From Xestospongia muta (taxonomy: Eukaryota; Porifera; Demospongiae; Haplosclerida; Petrosiidae): 64,000 bases of DNA. A program made the position numbers and the translations under genes. Of this stretch, positions 36,501 through 47,100 are shown in pieces; position 1 is the stretch's first letter, and each line of letters begins with the position of its first letter. The stretch covers positions 374,501-438,500 of the forward strand of contig OY848920.1 in NCBI GenBank assembly GCA_963693285.1. Direction: 5' to 3'. The notes beneath the pieces are model-generated. The model had not been told where the DNA came from and did not search any database. It was given only the letters and a program-made list of their open reading frames with translations.

Positions 36501-38169
36501 TAAGACCTTTAAAGAATTAAGATGATAGACAGACAAGAGAGACAGATAGTCAAATAATATAATGATAGAAAATACTGTATATTTAGTTATTGTTGTTAGT
36601 TGTTTGTAATATATCACTCGTAACTGAAATATATTTTCCATCTTATCTTCTAGTACTAGGCAATTCTAAGATAGTTTTGGTTCATGTGTTAATGTACTGT
36701 GTTTGTTGTATTCTATTGTTGTATGTGACTTTCAAAGCTGTCAAATTATTCATAAGAACTAACCATTAATATATATAGCAGCTAATGAATTACTTATTCA
36801 TGTTACAAACACTGTGTTACAGTACCACATATTAAAACACAACAACAATCTTAGGATGAGTGTTTGTATTATTAAATCTATAAGGTGGCAGGTATATTCG
36901 CAGTATATTTAATTCTTTCAGTGTATGTGTAATTCTTTCATTTGTTTTATTTCATAACTCACTTTCTTTTGTTTTTAGAATATTTCTCAACTTGTCTAAT
37001 TCTGAAAATGTTGTTTTGTTCATTTTTTTAATTATTTCTAATTCAGACTCTACATATAGAGAATACAAGACAATACACAACATGTGTTAGTAGGAACTCA
37101 CCTTTTCCTTCCATTACACTAGACATTTCTTGTATCTTCTGCTTGAGTGTGTCTAGTTCCTCTTCAAGAGCTTTATTAATACAATACTTATTATTAATTT
37201 ATGTAGCTATATACTTTAACACATATAGTTTAGACATTTTGGGGATCAATATATGTCGTAATGTGCCATTGTCTTTTAATTGCATGCATTAAAATACCAT
37301 ACTTCAATGTTGCAAAGTATTTACCTTCTTTTGTTTTTAACAATGATCTCAAATCGTCGATCTCCTTTTGTTTCTGTTCTGACTTTTGCTTTACAGACTT
37401 CAATTCCTCATCAGTACTAGCTACATGTAATAGTATACAATGAAACAATAAAACATCATGATTTCATGTACCTTCTTTTGTTTTTAACAATGATCTCAAA
37501 TTGTCAATCTCCTTTTGTTTTTGCTCCAGATTTTGATTTACAGACTTCAATTCCTCATCAGTACTAGCTACATGTAATAGAATACAATGGAATAACAAGA
37601 CATCATGATTTCATATAATTTCTTTTGTTTTTAACAGTGATCTCAAATCATCAATCTCTCTGTCTCTCTTCTTTCTTCTTTCTATATACAATTATTTGTG
37701 TAACTATTATGTCAGCTATTAACTAAACAGTTATTATATTCAACATAATACATTCTATTAAAGTATCCTCAAGTACTTGATCAGTTAATTGTTTATGAGG
37801 TTTTGGTATAAATGCTAGATCTAGTGACAACATCATGAAATGAGAAATAACAATTATTGATTAATACCTTAATTAAATTACCTTTCAGTCTCTGTTTTAA
37901 CTCCTCAATCTGTTTATCTTTTTCTCTTAGCTGTAATGTCAATGATGTAATAATTTCCTATAGAGTATTTACCTCTCTTTGTCTCTCAACAGACACTGAC
38001 AATAACTCCTTCTCGGTAGCTGTGATAATAATAGTGTACATTTATATATAATGACTATATAATAACTCACCTTCCTTTTCCTTGATGGTATTTGTTAACT
38101 GTTCTATCTGTAAAATTTTTGCTCTGTTCATTTTAGTACTTGCTTCTAACAATTGTTTCAACTCAGACT
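33583..38169 (-). CDS. coiled coil-ZU5-UPA-Death protein, start uncertain
   Basis: Coil exons include 38071-38169, about 37882-38020, 37472-37570, 37325-37420 and several to 35820. Then come an exon with CIQCDHW (about 35409-35511), ZU5 34750-35361, UPA 34579-34685, 34391-34534 and 34053-34293, and Death 33583-33896 (DWFEIGKALNV) with the stop. The ZU5-UPA-Death order is that of UNC5 and PIDD. ZU5 ends INSFSIVAIV (SFS at 34928-34936, the FIIND cut context), followed by a glycine-zipper-like stretch (GAMAGGLVGGMVGITAG). No initiator exon was found; the exons at 41253-40387 may splice onto this gene. Coil exon 37882-38020 has an in-frame TAG at 37958-37960 and, being phase-symmetric, could be skipped. 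A Death-CARD adaptor copy follows 250 bases downstream. Confidence 0.7.
34750..35361 (-). other. ZU5 exon with glycine-zipper-like segment
   Basis: 612 bases, phase 1 at both ends. ZU5 core: GMVTVGKKICLY, EECGLRLIIPAEVIKP, GLWGGKFEFPKGSKL, VTVELEHCAEI. After SFSIVAIV come about 50 residues rich in G, A, V, I and M with repeated GxxxG spacing, ending in a basic GSKIQRK. The homologous exon at 14780-15319 has a shorter version, while those at 45800 and 60654 carry an acidic linker in its place. Confidence 0.7.
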
Positions 38170-38202
38170 CTATAAACAAGAGAGAACAACACAATACACA
38201 TA

Positions 38203-39190
38203 ATTTTGATAAGCCACTTCTGATCACAGTACACTATTACTTAAGGATAAGCTTAATGATGCCATATTATTATGAGACAATGATACAATGAAGGATTGAA
38301 GTATTTCTAAGATAGTTATTGTATTGATGAAGTGATTCATTTAATATCCAGCCATATTGAACAGTTAGCCAACTAATAATACACATGTACATGTATGTAT
38401 ATGTATACTGGCTACATAAATATGACCTGTGTTTACAACAATATAGAAAGTACATATATGATATGCCCTGATATTTGACTACTTAAAGAAAATTACACTA
38501 TATATATATTAAAGGCATGAGAAGACACTATTGCAATAAATAGATTCTTCTTCCCATGTTGTGGTAATAATCTTTCCAACAGGGCTAACCTTCATTACTT
38601 CTGACTTCTAATTTTGCTATTTCATGAATGCTCCCATCATTAATGGTTCTAACTTGTACAGACTCAGCCATGTCTTCAAATGCTTTAGATAGCAAATCTT
38701 TGATATCTCTAAGTGTGTATTCGTCAGCCTCCCACTCCAGCACAAACTCAATAGTCTCACAAATGAGATGATGAGAAAATGAAGCTATCTTGAAGTTCTG
38801 TTTAAGGCATATATCGATTTTGATCTTCTCACAAAATGTATCAACAGCTGTCTTGAATTCTTCAATGTGTGGTTTAGCTACTGTGATATTGTAGTGATTG
38901 ACAATAACCTCCAAACAGCAGACATTGATAATGGTACATTTATCTTGTACAAGATCCATCACATCATCAAATGATTCAGCTATAGCCAGTTGGGGTCTTA
39001 GATCTTGAAAACATCTCCGGAGATATATTTTAAGATCTTTTAGTGAGGGAATGCTAGCTTCAATGAGAGGTGAAACTGCTTCAATGAGATTTCCAAAGGT
39101 CATTACCATCCGGTCAAAATTATATTGATAAGTACGATGAAGAACGACTTGGGAAGGAAATGTTTTCTCTATGAAAGTGATAATGGAATA
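38203..39190. repeat. tandem duplication of about 1.17-kb period, left copy
   Basis: 38203-39190 and 39375-40361 are about 95% or more identical by eye. Each holds one X-domain terminal exon and its 3' flank. The offset is 1172-1173 bases. Confidence 0.85.
38585..39168 (-). CDS. second copy of the X-domain terminal exon (alternative last exon)
   Basis: 584 bases, open, with the same acceptor (TTTCATAG) and the same stop context (RSNEG) as 39758-40341. It encodes 194 residues of X domain (DKCTIINVCCLEVIV, IEFVLEWEADEYTLRDI). It has no start exon of its own. It could serve as an alternative last exon for the gene starting at 41253, or be an unused duplicate. Both copies are free of stops, which suggests recent origin or selection. 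Confidence 0.65.
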
Positions 39191-39374
39191 TTCCAATATG
39201 GTAAAAAGATTCTGTACATCAAAATACTTTTGTTAACTTATACACTCAACACTATAGGGGCATTGACCAGTGTATCAATGTATTATTGTACACTTAATTA
39301 TTGTAGTATAGCGCTGTCAAATGTGACAGTGCATTGGACAGTTGCTATTTGATTGTTTACATTAACTAAAATTA

Positions 39375-40361
39375 ATTTTGATAGGCCACTTCTGATCATA
39401 GTACACTATTACTTAAGGATAAGCTTAATGATGCCATATTATTGTGAGACAATGATACAATGAAGGATTGAAGTATTTCTAAGATAGTTATTGTATTGAT
39501 GAAGTGATTCATTTTAATATCCAGCCATATTGAACAGTTAGCCAACTAATAATACACGTGTACATGTATGTATATGTATACTGGCTACATAAATATGACC
39601 TGTGTTTACAGCAATATAGAAAGTACATATATGATATGCCCTGATATTTGACTACTTAAAGAAAATTACACTATATATATATTAAAGGCATGAGAAGACA
39701 CTATTGCAATAAATAGATTCTTCTTCCCATGTTGTGGTAATAATCTTTCCAACAGGGCTAACCTTCATTACTTCTGACTTCTAATTTTGCTATTTCATGA
39801 ATGCTCCCATCATTAATGGCTCTAACTTGGACAGACTTAGCCATGTCTTTAAATGCTTTTGATAGCAAATCTTTGATATTTCTAAGCGTGTATTTGTCAA
39901 CCTCCCACTCCAGCACAAACTCAATAGTCTCACAAGTGAGATGATGAGAAAACGAAGCTATCTTGAAGTTCTGTTTAAGGCATATATCAGTTTTGATTTG
40001 CTCACAAAATGTATCAACAGCTGTCTTGAATTCTTTGATGTGTGGTTTAGCTACTGTGATATTGTAGTGATTGACAATAACCTCCAAACAGCAGACATTA
40101 ATAATGGTACATTTATCTTGTACAAGATCCATCACATCATCAAATGATTCAGCTATAGCCAGTTGGGATCTTAGATCTTGAAAACATCTCCAGAGATATT
40201 TTTTAAGATCTTTTAGTGAGGGAATGCTAGCTTCAATGAGAGGTGAAACTGCTTCAATGAGATTTCCAAAGGTCATTACCATCCGGTCAAAATTATATTG
40301 ATAAGTACGATGAAGACTGACTTGGGAAGGAAATGTTTTCTCTATGAAAGTGATAATGGAA
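39375..40361. repeat. tandem duplication of about 1.17-kb period, right copy
   Basis: Right-hand partner of 38203-39190; includes the terminal exon of the gene 39758-41253. Confidence 0.85.
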
Positions 40362-41253
40362 GATTAATATTATATAAATTATTTACCATATTCCTTGAGT
40401 ATATCTTTAGCAATCTGTACTGTTCCTTCAGATTTCAACAAGACACTTGCGAACATTTTTAAAATGTTTGGGTCTTCATACACTGTAGTACACAGTGCTC
40501 TCAATGGACCTTCTCCTAGTACACCTCCTAATCTATTGACTTCATTTAACGTCTCCTTAGAGATCACTCTCTCTTCATATAACATCTGAACAATCTCCAC
40601 AGGAAGAATGAGAGGTGAGAGTCTGTCAGTGTGTTGTTGTAGCATTTGACAAGCTGGAGTGGAGAATTCTATAACAAAAGAAGAAAATAATAAATGAGCT
40701 GTCCTAACATATCTATCATTGAATTTCTCACTAAATTCCATTATTTTTTTAGCTGCAAAATTTTCTTCTATATTGCAAAGAGCATCAGCTAATGAATCCC
40801 AAGTAGACCCTCCATTGTCAGTGACCTTGTCAGCTTTACTCAACCACAGAGTTAAACATTCCTGAAGACATCTCCTTACATCATCTTTATGGTTTGCTTC
40901 AATATCTTTCAGAGTGGGTGATAATAGACCCAGTTGTAGACCAAGAGGAAACCATTTATAATATGGAAAACGAACTTTTTTCAAAGCATCAACTATTTCA
41001 TTTAAATTGTCAGTGTCTGTAATAAATGAAATATTGTAAACCAATTTAGAAGTAATAATAAAGACATGCTATCTATGTTGACAGAACATATATACATAAG
41101 TTACCAACTTTTTCAGAGAAGGAGGAATTTAAAATAAAACGCCCACGCTATAAGTGGTCCATTATATCATGTACACAATGTACTTTATAAAATTGTATGA
41201 GGTGAGATGATTTTCTTACCTAGCTGAGGTTGAGAAAGTACTTTTGAAGACAT
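39758..41253 (-). CDS. Death-CARD-X protein
   Basis: Exons 41220-41253 (MSSKVLSQPQL), 40387-41016 and 39758-40341 sum to 1248 bases, 415 aa; both introns are phase 1. Residues about 12-125 are a Death domain (YKWFPLGLQLGLL, DSLADALCNIEENF). Residues about 130-221 are CARD-like (PVEIVQMLYEERVISKETLN). Residues 222-415 are X domain, shortened at the C-terminus compared with the genes at 11530 and 58847. The Death and CARD-like domains lie in one exon; a 38-base GTTAGG...TTATAG stretch at the join (about 40671-40708) could be a remnant intron. No coiled coil or effector tail follows unless the transcript continues into 38169->33583. Confidence 0.8.
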
Positions 41254-41531
41254 AGCGTTTCTTTAAAAAAATATAGGGTGGGTCAAGTCAGGGTGGGGTT
41301 GCTAACACATCATGAATACTATTATCAGAAAGGTCAGATAACTATGTACATTATGAACAATTTATGTTAAAAAGTGTTAATTACATACACTTATATAGGA
41401 GAATAGCCATAGGGTTTTACTAACTTTTAAACCACGTGTTCTGTCTATAATTATTGTGATGTTATCAGAGGAGCAGTTCTATTCAAATAATGTTAAATAA
41501 TGTTTGGATGATGTAATAGTTATTAATGAAA

Positions 41532-42535
41532 CTAGAATACATGTACTTTCAAGTTTTTCAATAATATACTAGCGAACTTCTTTAATTTGTTTGGCTCTTC
41601 ATACACTGTAGTACACAGTGCTTTCAATGGACCTTCTCCTAGTACACCTCCTGATCTATTGACTTCATCTAATGTCTCCTTAGAGATCACTCTCTCTGCA
41701 TGTAACATCTGAACAATCTCCACAGGAAGAGTCCGTGATGAGAGCCTGTCAGTGTGTTTATGTAGCATTTGACAAGCTGGAGTGAAGAATTCTATAAGAA
41801 AAGGAGAAAATAATAAGAAATTTGTCATAACATATCTATCATTGAGCTTCTCATCACTAAATTCCATTATTTTTTCAGCAGCAAAATTTTCTCCTATTTT
41901 GTGAAGGGTGTCAGCTAATGAGTCCCATGTAGGACCTCCACTCTCAGTGAACTCATCAGCTTTACTCAACCACAGAGTTAAACACTCCTGAAGACAACTT
42001 TCTACATCATCTCTATGTATATCTCTATACTTGCTTCTAATACTTAAACAGAGTAGGCTAACAGACCCAGTTGTAGCTAAGAGGAGACCAGCAATAAATT
42101 GGGAAAAGACCTTTCTTCAAAGCTTCAATGATATCTTTCAAATCAGAAATGTTTAAAATGTCTACAATAAAAAAATAGAGGGTTCAAGGTTGACACAATT
42201 ACTAAAGACAAAGAGATGAAATACACATGATCACATCATGTAATGAGATATAAAAAGAAGGTAGTAAATGTACTGTATAAGCAGACAGTATTAGACTTTA
42301 AGCCAATAGACAGGATAGTAAATGATATCATAATTCAGTATGTGTACATGCAATATCTCCTTTAGCTATACTAACTAGTCTTAAGTTCAGAGAAAGTTAG
42401 TGTTTAATGTGATGACTGAACCTTCTTATGTTTGTTAGTCTTATATTGTCAGAGCTAGTAAATGAATTACTTATGACAAACATTGGTAAAACACTGATCT
42501 TTCCTAGTTGTCCAGTCTCTCTTGAAGCCATTTTC
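41532..42535 (-). pseudogene. Death-CARD gene copy, degenerate
   Basis: A first-exon-like MASRETGQL lies near 42500-42530, but its donor is GA instead of GT. The Death exon (41940-42165) starts NISDLKDIIEALKKG and then has several stops. From 41969 an open stretch covers the end of the Death domain and the CARD-like domain (PVEIVQMLHAERVISKETLD) to a stop at 41532. It parallels 41253->40387 and decayed after duplication. Confidence 0.75.
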
Positions 42536-42559
42536 TAACATGATATATCATTCTTCCTT

Positions 42560-42925
42560 AAATCTCTCTCTTCTTCGTCTGTAGCTTTTGATATACTAAA
42601 TTATGTTTCTTTTAACTCTGCTGCAGGTATTCGTTCCTCTGGTAATAAGCTACAACACAGGTTCTCCCGGACTAATCCCTCAAGACATTTTTACTTCTCT
42701 CGTCTTCCCAGCATTTGGAACTTATTACTTTTTTTAGACCTTATTAACCTCTCTCTTCCTTATGCGGTTGCATCACTTAAACGTCACTTCAGGTCCCATT
42801 TCATCTCTAATTTTGATAGCTCAGACCCTTGTTCATATCACTTCATGTGCCCTTGCAGCAATTGTATTTTGTCTTCTTCTCATCTCTAAATCTTCCATTA
42901 AGTCTGTTACATATAACTTGGGGGC
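42560..42925 (+). mobile_element. 3' fragment of a non-LTR retrotransposon (LINE)
   Basis: From 42626 to a stop at 42887 the plus strand reads GIRSSGNKLQHRFSRTN, SRHFYFSRLPSIWNLLLF and SLKRHFRSHF and ends with a CPCSNC cysteine cluster. The RxPxxWN block is typical of the end of LINE reverse-transcriptase proteins. Only about 90 codons remain; no reverse-transcriptase core or 5' end is present. This is the only plus-strand coding signal outside the DNA transposon. Confidence 0.7.
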
Positions 42926-42987
42926 CAGTGTTTTTACTGGCTTACCATCAGCACTACACATTGGCTATTTTTCCCATTTATCATTGC

Positions 42988-43078
42988 AGTAGTTTGTGAT
43001 TGAAGATAATCAATTTCTTTTAGTAATTTGAGACATTCTTTCTCAATTTCAAAATTTTTATAAACTAAAGTAGTCCAA
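42988..43078 (-). pseudogene. BCAS2: isolated last exon of BCAS2/SPF27
   Basis: Reads TTLVYKNFEIEKECLKLLKE then IDYLQSQT, matching the coiled-coil exon of the copies at 21372 and 52763. The acceptor flank is kept and the 3' side joins LINE-flanking DNA at about 42988. No other BCAS2 exons accompany it. Confidence 0.75.
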
Positions 43079-43149
43079 CTAAAAGAAAGAAAACAAAATA
43101 TGCTACAATAACAATTCCATTGTTTATATTCATCCATTCATTTTACCTA

Positions 43150-43376
43150 TGCATCCATTCACTCAATGTATCTATCCATTAACCCAATGTATCTATCCAT
43201 TCACTTAATGTATCTATCCATTCACTCAATGTATCTATCCATTCACCCAGTGTATCTATCCATTCACTCAATGTATCTTTTATCCATTCACTCAATGTAT
43301 CTATCCATTAACCCAATGTATCTATCCATTCACTCAATGTATCTATCCATTCACTCAATGTATCTATCCATTCAAA
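43150..43376. repeat. 21-bp minisatellite, about 10 units
   Basis: The unit is CTCAATGTATCTATCCATTCA, with variants such as AACCCAATG. The 21-base period is divisible by three, which creates a long repetitive but meaningless open frame on the plus strand. Confidence 0.9.
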
Positions 43377-43463
43377 CCATTACTGTTCTTGTGTTAGTGA
43401 AAAGAAAGTATCAACAAGAATTAAAAACTAAATTATTGAAGGGAGAAAGAAGATTAATAAAAA

Positions 43464-44123
43464 TTATAAGAACTTAAGTTTATCTTTAATAAACTGATAA
43501 CTATTAAAGTTTATAAAACCCTCCTCATGTCGTTTGGATATAGTCAATGTCTGTAGTGTGCTGCTTTTAGCAAGTGCAGTGCAAATTGTCTTGATATCAT
43601 CATCTGTCAATGAAGTATCATTAAGATCAAGTTGTGTCAGTGATGTAGTCATATTTATTAGGCCCATTATTGTACTGGTACTAACTGAAGAGATCTGATG
43701 ATTATCACTGATGTTCAACCAAGTTAGAGTTTGGTTTTTAGTGAGACCTTCACAGATATATTGGACACCATTATCAGTGATGTTACAATGGGAGAGAGCA
43801 AGCTCTTTTAGTGCCTTATTGACACTTAACATTTGAGACAGGTGAGTCATAGTCCCATCTTCATCTGTGATTGGAACATTCCACAACACTAATCTCTCAA
43901 GTGTATTGTTAATAGAAAGAGCATCAATCATTTGTTTGATATCACCAGTAAGTAGAGATGCCTCAAGCTCCAATCTCTTCATTGTCTTATTGGTTTTAAG
44001 CATCTCTGACAATGTTGACACACATTCGCTATCCAGTGGAGTATCCCATATATTGAGTGTCCTCACTTTACACTCATTAAGATTACTAATTATCACTAAA
44101 GCACATTCAGAAGATGATTTAGA
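43464..44123 (-). pseudogene. orphan LRR exon fragment
   Basis: Nearly identical to the LRR exon 54162-54958, including the stop, but cut off at 44123 after SKSSSE, where it meets the 3' flank of the ZU5-type gene ending at 44162. The acceptor and about 55 N-terminal codons are missing, so it cannot be spliced in. The open frame (210 aa, five or six LRRs) is undamaged, pointing to a recent copy. Confidence 0.75.
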
Positions 44124-44161
44124 TAAATTGATTTACAAAAATTATAATAGGAGCTAATCAC

Positions 44162-47100
44162 TCAATGAATGTTAAATTCTATAGTTATATCCAATTTTCT
44201 TTTAATGTTGTCGGTCCATTCTTTAGCTATGCTAATGGCTGCTTCTTTCGGTGGACCACGTTGATCGACTAGAGTCTGTAAAAACAACTCGCAGTGTTTC
44301 ACTAATCTCTGACAATTGCGTATGATGTCCATGCCTAATTGGAATTCTGCCATAATGTCCTTAAAAGTTGGAGTTTCATAGACCGTTTCTGTTATCAAAC
44401 CATGAGAATACATATCTGTAGCTATCTTCTCTAAAGGTGTCCTAAGCACTTTACTCAGAGTAGAGCACCACCGAGTAAGAACATCCTGTATGATTCTTTT
44501 AATTTCTTTAAGATTATCACCAGTAATTATAGTTAGACTGTTCATTGATTCAGAACAATCATGTTTCTCCCTTTTCTGTTTTAACTCCTCTTCTGATATG
44601 TCTTCATCTCCTCGTGGCCGTTTTCTTGAATTCATTCCCATCATGTCAGTAGATTGCTAATGAACAATAAAACAATTTATAGATAAGTCAATAAATTATA
44701 TTAATATTAATAATCAACCTGATTGATCAAGACATCTTCCATTGGACTCTGATGTTCTAGTACACTGACTTGAGCTCCATGATTCATCACCTGATCACTG
44801 TGATGTGTTGTTGTAACTTTGAGAAAAAAACAGCACATTAACTTAGAGACTTTAAAATAAAATTTGCATCAAATGTTTTATGACTGATATTGTGAATGGA
44901 GTTCTCACGTTGTACAGATTTTTGCCTTATAGATAAGTTGATAAATAAATCAAAATTCCTTTCAACTCCCAAAACTGGAACTTTGTAATGGAGTCTTTTG
45001 ACTGTGTCAGGTCCCAGATCTGCATATACATCTACCAAACATAATGGAGGCTCAGGATGTCTAGTACTACCAAACATTTTAATGTCAGTATATTTCACCT
45101 AAACAAGAGATTATATAATTGTTATAGTATATTGTGAAATGATCCTTCCTTACCACGAGAGATTGCATATGAGAGAAAATCTTCCAATCTTTAGGAATTT
45201 CATGACGATACTTTTGAATATCAAACTCAATGTCATTTTGTGATTTTAAGACTAAATCAATTTTCTGACCTTCTTCAGCACGGGGATAACATCGTTTTAT
45301 ATACTGAAGTAATATAAGTAAACACAATATATTAACACATGCTATATTGTTACCTGTTGAAGTACATCAAGATGTTTAACAACAGTAAACATAACTTTCC
45401 ATTCATATTCTAGTGTAACTTTTTCCTCATAATATACTTTACAATAATAAAGAATATTTTCAGTTGGTTTAGTAGCAGCTAAGATAAAAACAAAGTTAAC
45501 ATCAAATGATAAAGTTTTCTTACCATTTTGTGATGTATGAACAGTTGTATCACTATTTTGTAATGGTTTATGTCGTACTTCATCATCTTCCAAATTTTCA
45601 GCTTCTTGAGTATGGAACCGCAGACAAATAATAGTGTGACATATAGAGATCAAAATGAGATCTTTATTATCAGGATTTTACTCACTTGTCTCTACTCCTT
45701 GTACTTCTAAATCCATATCATCACATGTTTCATCACTTCCTTTTATTTCCAATTCTGCAAACATATAAATATACAAGTAGAGTTGTGCTTTACTACTACC
45801 TTCACAATTAGAAGGTTGCAGATCATTTTCTTCACTTGTGTGAGTGTCTTCATTCTGCTGTGAGTTATCATCTGATGTGCTGCCTTCTCCTTCACCTACA
45901 TTGTCTTCAATGTCTTTCAATTCCAAGTTAAGCCCAAATAGACTAAAAAATTCTGTACAAGAAACGGAGCCATATTGGTTTCCTGGAGTAAAATGACCTC
46001 CTGGAAGAACTTCAAACTGATAGGGAGGTATCCCATTATTGAGTGGTGCTTTCATAAACTGAAGAGAGTCACATTGTTCTGGTGTCTCTAGTGCTACACA
46101 ATGTTGTATATTGACAGTGAGAGGTTTTAGTAGTGGCTGTGAAATGGAAATTGCATAAACAGCACTGACAAGTTCACTGCCTTTAGGGAATTCAAATTCA
46201 CCTCCAGCAAGAGCAGTAATAGACACTTCACAAGTCTCTGATGGAGGTAATATTCCTTCAGGTGCAGATAGAGATAATCCATATTTCTCCCAGTTAAAAA
46301 ATTGAGCCTGACTACTCCCTCGAAGTAGAAAAAGAGTGTCTCCAGCTGGAATGACACCTCTGAGATTGCCTATAACATAAAATTATACAATTGATTAGAA
46401 CAAAGTATATATATATGAATATACATTAAATAATATTATCTATTTCTTATACCTTCTATTTGATTCAGATATGATGATAAATCTTCAAGTTTTATTTGTC
46501 TCATTTCTATGTAGAAACATTAAACAGATATAGTATACACAGAACTTCACATAACAATAAGTAACAATTATCTACTAATATCAGTTACCTTTTAAGCTTT
46601 GCTTTAACTCCTCAATCTGTTTGTCTCTCTCTCTTAGCTGTAAAGTGAATGTGTCATGCTCTGTATTTTGTTGATCAACAGACTCTTCAGTAACTATAAA
46701 AAAACTCATTAGTAATAAATACACTTTATAATACAACATACTGTTACTAGGAGATGACAAGGAGATATCATGATAACAATCATCCTCTAACTGATCCTTC
46801 AATTCTGATAATACACAAGTAATCACAAGACCAATGTCATCTTTTAATATACCTATCTTTTCACTGTTAGATAATGTGGACTCTTTTTCTTTAGCCATTG
46901 TTTGGATTTCCTTGAGTCCTTCAATAGGTAGCAAATTCTGAGCCTTTGATATGACTGCTAGATCTAACGCTAGTAAAAATACCATATAATGAGAAGTACA
47001 AATGTTATACACTGTATAGTGTATATATGCAGATCAGTTACCTTTCAAAAGAAAGCTTTGTTGTAACTCATTCAGTTTGTCTCTCTCATTTAGTTCTAAA

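Noticed and set aside
43166..43477. 103-aa plus-strand open frame with MYLSIHS repeats
   Set aside because: It is the 21-bp minisatellite read through; the period is a multiple of three, so the frame stays open without coding meaning.
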